From contig JAUIMM010000702.1 in NCBI GenBank assembly GCA_031769625.1, forward strand, positions 1,051,001 through 1,115,000: a DNA stretch of 64,000 nucleotides, written 5' to 3'. This DNA is from Taudactylus pleione. Taxonomy: Eukaryota; Chordata; Amphibia; Anura; Myobatrachidae. Under the pieces are notes generated by a model. That model was not told where the DNA came from and ran no database searches. It saw nothing but the letters and a program-made list of their open reading frames with translations. Below, piece by piece: positions 52,340 through 63,790 of this stretch. Both the position numbers and the translations under genes were made by a program. The first letter of the stretch is position 1, and every line of letters starts with the position of its first letter.

Positions 52340-54911
52340 TATATACGTACAGTTTGAAAACATGGTTAAACTATCAACCATGCATAGGCTGGATATTTGC
52401 CGTATGGGTAATAATGCTTTCATGAGTATGTCATTCCATTTGGTTGTATGTATCTCACCTTTAGTTTAAGACCAATGTATGTACTTATACACATAATAAA
52501 GTGATTAATTTTGCTCTCTGCACATGGCATTGCCTTTTCTATATGTAATGTGTCTGTGATGTGCCTGCATCATGTTCAGAACATAACACAGCAGCAGATT
52601 TGCTCCAGCTCATCGGAATGTATAGTGGCATTACCAGCCAGAAATAAGGCTAACTAAATCATCCTAGTCCTTAAAGATCTTGCGACACTTCAGAGCAAGA
52701 GGCCTGTCAGGATGAAAGGATACAATGTACCATCTTTGCAGTAGCTGTTTTGTATGCAGAATTTACTGTAAATGTAACTACAGTAAACCGGATTCTCATA
52801 TACATGGCATAACACTTAATAAATCACAGGGAAATCAGGTGGATGAGAGCCAACAGTGCCTAACTAGTAATAAGAGATTTATAGACAGACAGACTCTGTC
52901 TGGATTTTGCTCTTTAGTAGGATCATGCTGTGAAGAAGTGCCTTAGAGGGCTTCACAATGAAACATCTTCACCACTATGAGACTCAGACTTCCTTCTGCA
53001 CATATGGCTGGTTCTTAAGCTGCTTCATGTATTTTCTTATGTACCACTAGATGGCATCATCATTCTGCTGTATGGACAATACATAGGAAACAAATACATG
53101 GATACAAAATGTAACAGTTATTTGCAAAATCACAGACAACATTCAGAGTACTTGACTGTTTCTACGGAAATACATGTGTTTTTTTAATGAAAAAAAAACT
53201 TTATTGTTAACCTAATGTTATAGACAGTATGTGGAAATGTATATATCTGCATGAAATGTATGTAATTTTGGGGCCAAAAAATGAAGCAATTTTATTCGTG
53301 TAATGGATTAAATTATAAAGATGTTTTGGTAACAATTATCAAATACAAATTTGAAGCTATTGCAACTGTTCTTGTATCACTAATATTTGACTTTGGTATT
53401 AGATGGTTATAAGGTACATAGAGGTTAGAGATTCACCCCATAAAATCATCTTTTAATCAAATAATCAGATTTATGCATTAAGACATCTTTATTGCAAAAT
53501 GTGGCACAAAATTACATTCCCTAAATTGCACATGAATTGAATTATACTAGTAAACAGAATTGTTCCTGAAAAAATTTAATTGAAGATCTGTCTCATTTAG
53601 AGGACCAATGAAACATCATATCTTGTTAAATATAACAGTAATATGAAATAAGTATTTTCAAAAATGTGTCAAATTTAGTCAACGCAGCAGAAATCTGTAT
53701 ACTGTTATCATGTGGATAATATACAATTTGCTTGTATATTTAGCATTGTCCAAGTCTAATGATATAATTTACATACAATGCACCACAAACTACAGCGCAT
53801 TGCCACCTACGGTAATATTCCATATATGTCAGCTATTAATTACCAATGTACTAAGTGAATGCATTAGGTCCAATGTGTAAAAAGCTTGCAATATAATCAA
53901 TTCCCTGGTAACCACATAACAATGACATAATAATAGGGTTTAAAATTACTAAAATAAGAAAAAGAAAGTATTGCCCAACAGGCTGCAGATTTGAACTTGG
54001 CTCTTGACTGCAGAAGAATTATCTGCAACTGAATTCAATTTGTGAATTACAGAGCAGGAAATTTCAACTAATTGTTACAATAGGGAAATGTTTTGTAGTG
54101 CAAATTTAATCTGCTTGCTGTAAACTGGAGAATGGGACACTTTCCAGGGCATAGACATCTGAAAAAAAAAAAAAAACTCTTATAAACGTTTAGCCTGGGG
54201 ATGCAGACTATTGCTGATGTGGCTTTATTAAATGTTTTCAAAGAAACATAACAAAAGACAAGGAACATGCAAGAACAAAGACTTCAGATGTGGCTTTGTT
54301 GTCCGGAGAGCTAGAGATGTTTACAAACTACAGGGATGTGTCACAGCAGAGGATTATTTTTTAATATACAATGAAACTAATTTGATATTTTGCTAATTAA
54401 AATATGCAGTGTTTGCCAAATGTGTAATTGAGTGTTTTAAATAATACTAATAAAAAACGGTTATTAACACAAATTATTTTAGAAGCTGTCTTGTAAAGCA
54501 AATGTTCTTCTCATAATTTGCCACTAGATGTCAACACTTGATTGCAAAACAATCCCCTGAACATTATTACATGACTGATGTCATCCTAAAGAGATAGTGA
54601 CAGACAATGTTTGCATTGAGGCAGAGGTTGTGAAATATTGTCTTTGGATATTTCTAATGATAAATTTTTAAATACCATGCATTATAAGTTTAGCATCGGC
54701 TATTTTTTACCATCCAGAACAGATGGGGAATTCGTAGATGTCATGATTGCAAGAGGATGAAACTATTGCATTGCTTCTTCTTCTATGATTTCACATGTGC
54801 ACTAGATAACTGCAAATGTGCTTAATCATATGAATGTTATCTGTTGTGTAGGTACTTGATGGGAAATTGCCATATACAATGCAAATACAGATATACGGTA
54901 AACTTATTACT
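52338..54911. other. AT-rich intergenic DNA, no gene or repeat recognised
   Basis: The longest stretch without identifiable elements. Only short frames without motifs. If the window holds conserved non-coding sequence, this is a likely place, but that cannot be judged without comparison. Confidence 0.5.
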
Positions 54912-55252
54912 TCCCCTCTGTGTCACCCGTGTCTGTCTGCCCCTTCCTTTTAGGCTGTAACCTCTGACGTGCAGGGCCCTCTTACCTTATGTGTTTTTCG
55001 TCCCTTCAATTATACCATCATCTCCTCCGCACTGCCTAATTAGCAACAAACCTTTTTGATTGGCCGTCCTGCGGCTTATTTGGGTATTATGACTGCTGCT
55101 GCAGCAATGTTTATAAATCTTGTACAGGTTCTGCAATGTTTTGTACTGTAAGTCACTTGTTTATTGTTTTGTTCATACTATTTCTGTTTATGTACTTTGT
55201 AAGGCTCTGCCGACTCCTTGTGACGTCATATAAATAAAGAATAATAATAAAT
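54912..55252 (+). repeat. LINE (L2/CR1-like) 3' end fragment
   Basis: The segment ends TTTGTAAGGCTCTGCCGACTC and GACGTCATATAAATAAAG with an AATAATAATAAAT tail, the form of L2-type LINE 3' ends in vertebrates (a GTAAAGCGCTGCG...GCTATATAAATAA motif). The part upstream is non-coding. A full LINE is not present. Confidence 0.5.
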
Positions 55253-55875
55253 TAAATAAAAAGCCAACATTGATGCTTTGCTAATGTAAACAACAGCTGG
55301 CACTAGGACCGGATGATGTCTGAGTCTTCTCCTGTAGCAGCTCCTTCCTGTTTATTGTGAGGTAAGTGTCTCTTATATGCATTGTTTTCATTTATTACCG
55401 ATATTAAGGCTAATGTGTGGCCCTGTTGAATCTTAGAGGACTGCCCCTGAGGTGTATCATGTTGTCTATCACTGTGATAATGGCTGTGCCGCCTTGTCCC
55501 AAGGGTATTTTCTATGGTAAAGAAAGGTTTCTCAATATGGATGCAGTGTTCAATGTGAGCACTGTGCATAAAAACAATGCTGTTTATCACTTGTAAATAA
55601 AATATTTTATTTTCCTGGTTTCCTACTTGTTTACTAAATGGAGCAACCTAAAGAATGCAATGCATAGCTTGTATTTCGGTTATATTCAACAAGTTGGTGA
55701 TGGCTAACTATGAAGCACAGATCAGATGGTAGATATGACACAAAAACCTAAGTGGTAATAGGTAGCAATTGTTTTTCTCCAAACATATCTATATGTACCA
55801 CAACTAAATGTTCTTCTTATGCTCAGGAAAAATACGGTACAGGACACAGTTGCTCTGTAAAGAGTAGCTAAAAGC
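55253..55875. other. Intergenic DNA
   Basis: A minus-strand frame at 55303-55590 (95 codons, His-rich) has no recognised motif. Nothing else seen. Confidence 0.4.
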
Positions 55876-56240
55876 TAGAGATGTGCGCGGACCCCCGTGT
55901 TTTGGTTTTGGTTCTAAATCATCACTGTGTTTTACCTCAAGTGTTTTGGCTCGGTTTTGATTTTGGATTTTTCTTAAAAAATTAATAGAACAGTTAAAAT
56001 CATATAACTTGGACCTGTTATTGTTCTTATAGTATTATTAACATTAAAAACATTAAGCACCTGAAATCACAAGGGAGGGACTTACATGCAACCAAAACGT
56101 GCGAGATCCGGTATTTAGATCTGAATTCCGAACTTGGCGAGGAGACCCGAGTCGGGACTTGGTTCCACTTGGAACCCCAAAGTGATCTGGGTCAGGATGT
56201 TTTCGGTTTTCATTCAGCAAAACCAAACCGTTCATCTCTA
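55876..56240. mobile_element. hAT-type MITE related to 16771-21071
   Basis: Ends TAGAGATGTGCGCGGACC and AACCGTTCATCTCTA. Next to the ends it has GTGTTTTGGTTTTGGTTC and TTGATTTTGGATTTTTC stretches like those in the first 150 bp of the hAT element at 16771 (GTGTTTTGGATCTGGATC). Flanks CTAAAAGC / CTATAAAC agree at six of eight positions, an old 8-bp duplication. Probably a deletion derivative of that family. Confidence 0.7.
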
Positions 56241-57462
56241 CTATAAACATCATGCGTCTATTGAGAATATATGTACGTTGATACCTGTTTATTTTACTGG
56301 AGCCCTCACAGTTAACAAACTGTCATTTGGCCTGCACTTGAGCCCCTTAGGATATACGTGAATCAATAGATTGAAGAGGTTACAGGGTCTACTCATGAAT
56401 ATTCATGTGATAAGCAATTACTGTTTACATGCTGTGGGTTTTATTTTTGGCAATTATACTGTCTACAATTTTTTTTACTAGAAAAGGTTCTGAATATTTG
56501 ACATTATTGATGTATTTGTCCAACTATTACTTTAAAATGATTACAATATATTTTTAGAGAAGGGGAATGTCATTGTTACTCTGTTTGTAAATAGGTACAT
56601 CTGTGTGGTAAAATGTATACTACTACAATATTTTCTATAAATAGAATGAGATGGCTTACATTTGTGATCAATTTAATCACTGCTGGTCAGTCACCTTCTA
56701 AGAAACAAAATTGTTCTGTTCATGTTTTATTAAAAGAGTTTGGTGGTGTTACATTTCCATAAATAGTGATAGACATTTCCAAAAAGTTTAATAAACAGAT
56801 GTATTTATATAAATTTGTATTAGACCTCAGTGAGCTATGTCAGAGTATATCACTTACTTGATGCTACAGTATTTACATACATCCTATAGATTGTAAGCTT
56901 GCAAACATCTTTTTTTCTGTTTGGTAATATTAAATATTGGTATTGTTCACAATTTTAAAGCTGAGTATGGTGGAACTATTTAAGTTTCTAAAAATGACAA
57001 TACTTAATTACAAATAAAATAAATGCAATAATAATAATAATAAATCTGAAATATAACCAAACGTTTAATTAAAACTACAGTTAGTTCTCATACAACAGTG
57101 GACTAATGCTCATGAAATTTGTGCCTTTGTTTCCTACTAGTTATAATTGAAATAGCTCAGGTTGAATCTTGTCTCTATGCTTCATTATGATGTATAACTG
57201 TGTATTTTAGGTGTTCTATTCTTCATTCTCAGATGCCTTTCATCCTGTGATGTCAATGATCCACCATCCCATTTGGAAAAAAATAAAGCACATTTAGTTA
57301 TTTGCTAAGTGATATTCGTTATTTTTTTTATCTGTATATATTAAATTATATTCATTCTCATCTGGGCTATTGATATCTGTAGACATTTTCCAATAGCAAT
57401 GTAGTTTTCAGGCAACACAGTATTTTTGTCAACGAATTATACTTGGGTTCAGAATTGTCATA
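56241..57462. other. AT-rich intergenic DNA, nothing recognised
   Basis: No coding or repeat feature that I can support. Confidence 0.5.
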
Positions 57463-57906
57463 GGGCCTGATGCAGAGATGGCCGCAGATAGCACTGGTGC
57501 TGCATCATTGTAAATAAAAAGTGCAATGGTCACAGGAGGTATCTTGAGTTAAAAGATGCTCACTGCTGGCTTCTGTGATCCACTGCTACGTCTTAGGACG
57601 CAGCATCAGATCAACTGTGTGACCATCGGTCATCTGTGTAAACCTCAGGTTACTCAGGATGTCCGGTTGAAATCACGCAGCATGGGCCAGTGAAGTTTGA
57701 GCGCAACCATTGGCTTTAGTACGCCCAGAAAACATGGCCAACGCACCCCCATTCTATGCTACTCTTTCTGGTGCTGTCCCTATACCGCACCCAAATACCA
57801 GCAGCATGCCAATCGTGCTGCGGCTTTGGAGCAGTTCCTGCGCATGCGAAAATCTAAAAACATCGGTGATGTGCGTAAACATCAGGTTTATCTCTGAATT
57901 AGGCCC
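57463..57906. mobile_element. MITE with GGGCCTGATGCAGAG termini
   Basis: GGGCCTGATGCAGAGATG and ATCTCTGAATTAGGCCC are inverted ends. ATTGTCA is directly repeated just outside (57455-57461 and 57907-57913), a 7-8-bp duplication. Contains GCGCATGCGAAAATC and the near-repeat CATCGGTSATSTGYGTAAAC twice. Confidence 0.7.
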
Positions 57907-58031
57907 ATTGTCAGCACCTTCTTAATTGGTGGTATCTTCTTCCATCACTTGCAGGTTTTATTTCATAGGTCCTTAGAATGGAAGGATTTGATCTGTTCAC
58001 TTCATAGCTGTGTGTAGATACTGTAAACAGT

Positions 58032-58310
58032 CTATATGCTGTGGTGGCTGTCAGCCAGCTCCGAGGGGTTACAAATTAGATCTCTGGCGCATGCCCAGTG
58101 GAGGGGTTGCAATTGGATTTCTGGCGCATGCCCAGTGGAGCCAAGCCATACAGTACGCCATGTAGCGCTACAGTATGCCATGACATATGGAATATCACAG
58201 CACTGCGCATGCGCAGTGGGTCGGGAGTCAAACGCATCAAAAGTGGGATATCTGTATTACAGTACATACTTTAGAGCGTAAACTTGCATCAATGTCGGCA
58301 CTGTCCCAGA
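58032..58310. repeat. Direct repeat, copy 1
   Basis: GTGGTGGCTGTCAGCCAGCT then TCTCTGGCGCATGCCCAGTGG twice and GTCGGGAGTCAAACGCATC; then TAAACTTGCATCAATGTCGG. All parts recur at 58880-59055, with the order rotated, so the two are parts of one tandem duplication later separated by the MITE at 58360. Confidence 0.7.
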
Positions 58311-58359
58311 TTTGGACATTATAGTGATTTCTCATGACCAGTAACTGGTAGTGGGCTCT

Positions 58360-58846
58360 GGGTCTGATTCAGACACGCTAGCAAGCACTATGTGTTTGCA
58401 AGCGGGTCGATGGCCGGGCAGTGCGCACGTGAGCCCTGGAGTGAACGAGAAATCACTCGCTATAGCGCTCGCATCCAAAAGGGGCTGCTGTCGATGTTGA
58501 TCGACAGCTCGCCCCGTTTCGTAGGTGGGTCGGGTGGGGGTGGCTGGCCAAACGGAGGCATTCCTGAAGGAACGCCTGTCGTTTGGGGGCGGCCCCACTG
58601 ACATCATGAGTGATGTCAGTGGTGAGCTTCCGGCTCTATTAGAGCCGGAAGCTCACTGGGGCTTGCGGCAGATGAGACCCTACCACAAGGGTCTCGTCTC
58701 AAGCCCCGATGGTTGCTATAGTCACGACCATCACCTGGCTGCTCGCTACAGCTTAACGAGCGGCCAGAAGGCCGGACTTAAAAAATAAAAAACGCCCTTC
58801 AGACCTGCGAGCTGCCTCCGGCAGCGAGCGGGTCTCAATCAGGGCC
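58360..58846. mobile_element. MITE of the CCTGATTCA family
   Basis: Left end GGGTCTGATTCAGAC, right end GGTCTCAATCAGGGCC. The body shares CTGACATCA..GATGTCAGTGG, GGCTCTATTAGAGCCGG and AACGAGCGGCCAG blocks with 29268-29794. Non-coding. Confidence 0.7.
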
Positions 58847-58879
58847 TCTGTTTGAGAGAGAGGTCTCTGCATTACAAAC

Positions 58880-59090
58880 TGACTGTGTGTTTAAAGCGCA
58901 AACTTGCGTCAATGTCTGCACGACTGGCGCTGTGGTGGCTGTCAGCCAGCTCCGAGGGGTTACAAATTGGATCTCTGGCACATGCCCAGTGGAGGGGTTG
59001 CAATGGGATTTCTGGCGCATGCCCAGTGGGTCGGGAGTCAAACACAATGGAGCCAATCAAGCAAGCTACTGTACAAGGAAGCCACATCAT
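58880..59090. repeat. Direct repeat, copy 2
   Basis: AAACTTGCGTCAATGTCTGC, then GTGGTGGCTGTCAGCCAGCT and the double GCATGCCCAGTGG segment, about 95 % like copy 1 by eye. Confidence 0.7.
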
Positions 59091-59489
59091 GTACAGTACA
59101 CGACAGGTGCAGGTCTTGCTACAGTACGACAGGCTTGTGGACAAGCGGTTAGGTGTTCCGTCTTTCTAACTGCCTGTCCCGCCTGTTCTAGACCTTAATA
59201 ATTTTTTTTTTAATTCTTCACTAGTTTAGTATTGTTATCCCTTGCTAAACTCAATACATTATACTGTATATACTAGATGTGCCAAGCTACTTGTAGTGTG
59301 CAAGTCCCAGCCGACGGAGTCAGCAGTGCAGCATGTGCCTTGACCGTTCCCTGCCCCTGCTGTGAAGGGCATCTACAGTAAATGCTGCCATTAGGCATGT
59401 GTCCTCTCTATCAAAGCACACATGATGTGTGATGTCACACGTCACTAAGGGGGCCACGCGGTCGCCCAGCGCTACCAGATCCTCACTCT

Positions 59490-60408
59490 GGGGGTTAGTC
59501 AATTAGGCTGCGAAAAGTCAGAATTGGCGATAATTTATCGCTGATGATGTCAGTTTTGCCTCACAATTTGATTTGCACCCTCGATACTTTTTCACCTCCC
59601 GGACTTTCCGCCTACGTATTCAATTTGAAAGTACGCGAAAACGGGACCCGGTGAAACTGAAACAAGTGGAAAGTTATGTCAGATTTGGGGAAATCAGCCT
59701 AACACCCCCAAAAGATGCTCTGACATGGGGGTTCCTTATGATACCCCCTGATTTGGCTTGCTGAAGGTATTTGATGTTTTTAAACGGGATCAATAGCTGC
59801 TAAATAGCGTTTTTGCATAAGTGCTGAAGAATAGTATTCAGGAGTTTTTTGCAGAAAATAACTTATCCCAGCAAATTTGGGGTACTTGAAAATGTGGGCC
59901 AGCATATTTAAAAGTTTCTAAAGTTAAGTTAAAAAAATTGTGTAAAATCCACCTGCCGCAAGCACCTGCAATGAAAAAAACACCTGGGGCCTACTTGGGG
60001 ACCCCTCTGGAGTCTAGTTCGCTAGTTTTTAACTTTGTTCCCCAACTTTTTTTTTCCGCCCCCCAAAAAAGTGATTTTTTTTTTGGAGTGTTCTTAAGTG
60101 TTTTTCCAAAAATTTCGACGTAGTTTACCTTTGAGGGACTGTCTGAAGGCTGCACGGGGGTTCCAGCAACGTTGCACCCCAAAACCCCAATTCTGCAAAA
60201 AAGTTTCGCCTATGAATAGCAGGCGTAAAAAAAACGCCTGCTATTCATAGGCGAAACTTTTTCGCCTGTTACATTGCATTTATTTTACGCCTAGGCGGAA
60301 AGTCTTTCAAACTGAATACGGGGATACTATTCCGCCTGGCGAAATTAGGTCATCAGCTAAACTTTTTTAGCCGATCTTGTCTTTTCGCTCAAAATTGAAT
60401 ACTGCCTC
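59490..60408. mobile_element. MITE with CAATTA termini and central hairpin
   Basis: GGGGTTAGTCAATTAGGCTG at the left and AAAATTGAATACTGCCTC at the right are imperfect inverted ends. The inside is A/C-rich with poly-A/poly-T stretches; GCGAAAA words relate it to 22069-22905. The hairpin at 60198-60262 lies in its right third. Confidence 0.6.
60198..60262. repeat. Perfect 29-bp hairpin with A7 loop
   Basis: Arms 60198-60226 and 60234-60262 are exact complements (core TTCGCCTATGAATAGCAGGC) around seven A. Confidence 0.93.
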
Positions 60409-61257
60409 AGTGTGTACAGTATGTATACTGTATACTACTGTAAGTGCCGGGCAGCCGGGATATCACTGGGATGGGCAACAGGGATATAACTGACTGCAGG
60501 TGGCAACCCCCATCGGCCAGCGCCCCTGGTGACGGCAATCCTGGCCAATAGGAAGATACGCCCCTGCATCTGTGTGTTATTGACTTTTTGTTATCATACT
60601 GTAGCCGCGTGCAACACGTAACGCACTGATCCGTGCATGCATCTGTAATCTGTTTTTTTCACCAATACTTGGATCTCCCTGATCCGTGCTGCAAGCATCT
60701 TCTGCTATTGCGTATGATCTAATATAAAAATAGTTAAACCGTGCACGATAGTTCTTACTGTACATAACGTACTGATTTACAGTAAGATTAATTCCTGTTC
60801 AGTACTGTTGGGGTACTGTGTCGAACTCACTACATTATTTACAACAACCCCAACTGTACTGTACCTTGCAATGACAAATGCACGTGTTGGGTCTCAGACG
60901 CACTTAAAGACTGAATTACACAAAAACACCAATTTTATAAATCAATGACAATTTTTACTTAACCTAACATACTGTAATATACTGTACTGTATGCAGTTAA
61001 TCACACCTTTTTAATACTGTACATGCTTTTAGATAAGATGAAAACAAAATTGATTTGCCAATGGTCACTGCATGATGCCAACTAGAAAGAGTAAACAAAA
61101 ATGATTGTACCTGTAAGTACTGTACGGTTAAACACAGTAGTGTACAGTAAAATAAAAATATATTCTGTTACACAGTAGTTTAACAGTATACAGTAAGAAT
61201 CTACTACTGTACTGTACTGTATATACATTACTGCAGTTTTCTTACAGTTACAGTATG
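60409..61257. other. Intergenic DNA enriched in TACTGTA words
   Basis: Many TACTGTA, TACAGTA and TACTGTACTGTA words, without regular period; the same words recur in 63900-64000. No gene seen. Confidence 0.5.
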
Positions 61258-61575
61258 CTGCCCATCCACTAGACGCGCTGAAAAGTGCACGATCACGACA
61301 TTGCAATCATGCAGTCATTTGTCAGTCTGTGATGAGCCTGCAGTGAACGAGCAGTCATTCAGTGCAGACTCATCAATCATCTGCAAACATTGCTCAACCT
61401 GACGTTATCGTCAGGTTGACCAGCTTGTTTGCACGATGGTAGATGTCTAAATGACCAGTGGCCACGCGCATCGCTGGTCGTTTTAGACATTTTTGCAAAC
61501 GATTTGCAAACGATTTATGAACGATTGAACGATATTGTTCAATCGCTCACATAAATCGTCTAATGGATGGGCACC
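61258..61575. mobile_element. MITE with GCCCATCCACTAGACG termini
   Basis: GCTGCCCATCCACTAGACG and CGTCTAATGGATGGGCACC are inverted ends with a few mismatches. Inside are ACGATTGAACGATATTG and CTGACGTTATCGTCAGG hairpins. Similar in plan to 47803-48124. Confidence 0.72.
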
Positions 61576-62042
61576 TTTAAGTCTTTACTCAACAACTGTA
61601 TTACACTATGACATTAGCATGCATTTCTAAGAGGGGTGCGGTGCAGTGCCTGCTGCCGTGCAGGTATACTTCCGTAGCTTGCGTCGCACTGGCTCACCTT
61701 CAGCCCATATGTTGCTCAGATGTTCCTGGAATTCCAAGCTGGACACAGACATGACTACTGTACAGTACCTAAGAGGAAGGAGATACCGTGAGAACAGTCC
61801 TTCCTCAATGCGACCGATACGCCCTACCGGACCGAGGATTGCACAAAAAAATTAGGGTTTTAAGTGGGAGTCATCACTGACACTTTTGACCTCAGATCCA
61901 GAGTTTCACCTTTACAGTAGGCGCTTGCGCACCAGGTGCAGACTCAACCTCGCACCGGAGTGCAAAGTCCACTGTATGCCCTGAAGAAAGGAGGATAGGC
62001 AGAGACGAACAGACAGTAAAAGACAGACACACAGGTTCTCAC
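61576..62042. other. Region downstream of the BEN-like locus
   Basis: GC-richer than its surroundings. No frame with a motif, although further exons of the minus-strand gene could lie here. Confidence 0.35.
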
Positions 62043-62089
62043 CGGAGAAACTCTTGTTCTTCGTCCCACTCGATCCCACACACATGTTC
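62043..62089 (-). pseudogene. Putative small exon of the BEN-like locus
   Basis: On the minus strand a pyrimidine-rich acceptor (TCTCTCTCCTACAG) precedes 47 bases that read EHVCGIEWDEEQEFL, then a donor GTGAGAAC. The size and acidic character suit an exon, and it lies on the same strand as the upstream BEN-like frame. Splicing is a prediction only. Confidence 0.35.
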
Positions 62090-62206
62090 CTGTAGGAGAG
62101 AGAATATGCAGTGCAAGGCCCTTTCCTGCTCTAACAGTGTGTCACACTAATCTACATTAATATCAGCCCTACTGTAACTCACCGGCCTAACAAACTAAAG
62201 TATTAA

Positions 62207-62575
62207 TGTACAGTTGGCCTCACAGAGGGTCTACCTGTTATGGTGGAAGAGGCTTTGGGGGGTAACTTCTTTAGCTCTTTTGCTTTCCACCCCCAAAGTC
62301 CTCTCCTGTCCTCTGCTTCTTTCTTCTGCCGCTGGCACATCCTGGCTAGCGGCACCGGGTATTCCGCTCTTCAGACCTGGTGGTCTAGGTAGGGGATAAT
62401 GTACAGTTGACCTCACAGAGGGCCTACCTGTTATGGTGGAAGAGTCTTTTGGGGGGGGAACTTCTTTAGCTCTTTTGCTTTCCACCCCTGTAGTCCTCTC
62501 CTGTCCTCAGCTTCTTTCTTCTGCCGCTAGCACATCCTGGATAGTGGCGCTGGGTCTTCCTCTCTTCAGACAAGT
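62207..62575 (-). repeat. Tandem duplication (193-bp unit) of a putative exon
   Basis: TGTACAGTTGRCCTCACAGA recurs at 62207 and 62400; the copies are about 90 % alike. On the minus strand each copy has a frame of the form SATIQDVLAAEERS then VESKRAKEV and ends at a donor-like CAG/GTAG. The copy nearer the BEN frame has an in-frame TGA; the second copy is open. This may be a duplicated exon. Confidence 0.65.
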
Positions 62576-62579
62576 CCCT

Positions 62580-63790
62580 TCAAGTTGTGTTTGTTGATTG
62601 AAGATCTGTACTTGGTGGCTGTGTGGCAGTCCTCCATGCTTGTTTCCTTGTCATGCGCAGCACCCCATTCAATGTGTCCATTATCCGGTTCAGTTCCACT
62701 TTTCCAATCCTGAATCTTGTCCGAAATCTTGAGAGGATATCTTCTTTTAAATTGTTGGGGATTGGTACTTTCTTCCAACTGCCATCAAAGTTCACACTCT
62801 TGGTCCAATTGCAATAAAGGTCGTAGGGCACATGTTCTTGAAATATTGCTTGTGCATATCGATGCATCTCACCATTGCCAGCTCTGTAAAGTTCATTGTC
62901 CTTCTCAGCGGTGATTACAGCCAGTGGTATATCTGGCATGGGTGTTCTAAATACAGTCTGTGGTGCTGGGGTGCTTGACATGACATGCGTTCCTAGTGAA
63001 AGTACAGGCAAGCTTGCATTGTTGAGCCTCAATTCTTCAGATAACCGTTCAGGCAGGCGATACGTTGTCACTGGTGTACTCTCCGAATGAGGCAGACTGT
63101 ATGATGGCACTGGTGTCATGTCCAAGTGCTCTGATGCCACTGTAATGTCCACATCTAGCAAGTGGAATGATGGGTCAGTCTCCAAGTTGAAATCCTCATG
63201 GTCGTTGTTATCCTCAGGCTCAAATTCATCAGGTGTGACCATTTCATACTGTACTGCCTGGTCATGTCTGTTCCTGGTACGCTGGGCAGCGGCCTCTTGC
63301 CATTCTTCTTTAGTTTGCCGGATTACTTCTTTCATTGCTTCTGCAATGGTGTCCTTCAGCCCTTCTTTCAAGTTGTCAGTTTTCGCCTCCAGATGACACA
63401 CTTTTCCAATAAGGCTCTCACCATCTTAGCACAGCTACATGTGCATGCATTCTCTTCTTGAAAAGACAGTTTTCGACGGGTTGGTGAGTGGGATGCATCT
63501 TTCACAGGTGTACAAACCAAAGGCTCCAAGGTGTCCAGTTCTTTGTTCAGTGTATTTGGTCCATCAATCACTGGTGTTTCCTCCTGGTTCTCCACGTTCA
63601 TTGGTTGCTCCGCTTTCCCTGGGCCATTTTCTCCTATGTGCAGATCCAAAGACACACAGTTGGGCTTTGCACTTTTCCTAGCCTTGACAAGTACAGGTAC
63701 ATTTTCCTTCCCTGCTTTCTTCTTGGAAGGTTTGGTTGTAGATCGTTGTGGCACTACTGAATTCAGCCTCTTGCTCAGTGAAGTGGGCAA
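62580..63790 (-). pseudogene. BEN-like domain protein, frameshifted
   Basis: Two overlapping minus-strand frames: 63790-63368 (140 codons, Lys/Ser/Pro-rich, AGKENVPVLVKARKS) and 63401-62580 (273 codons). A one-base shift near 63385 joins a helix MVRALLEK to CHLEAKTDNLKEGLKDTIAE, which together look like a coiled coil. An acidic linker follows. The C-terminal 100 residues (GEMHRYAQAIFQEHVPYDLY, DGSWKKVPIPNNLKEDI, LNRIMDTLNGVLRMTRK) fit the pattern of a BEN domain, a DNA/protein-binding helical fold. BEN proteins are chromatin factors but also occur in viruses and mobile elements. I cannot tell whether this is a host gene relic or an accessory gene of an unknown transposon. Confidence 0.5.

Noticed and set aside
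55303..55590. His-rich 95-codon minus-strand frame
   Set aside because: No motif, no exon context; expected by chance in this length of sequence.
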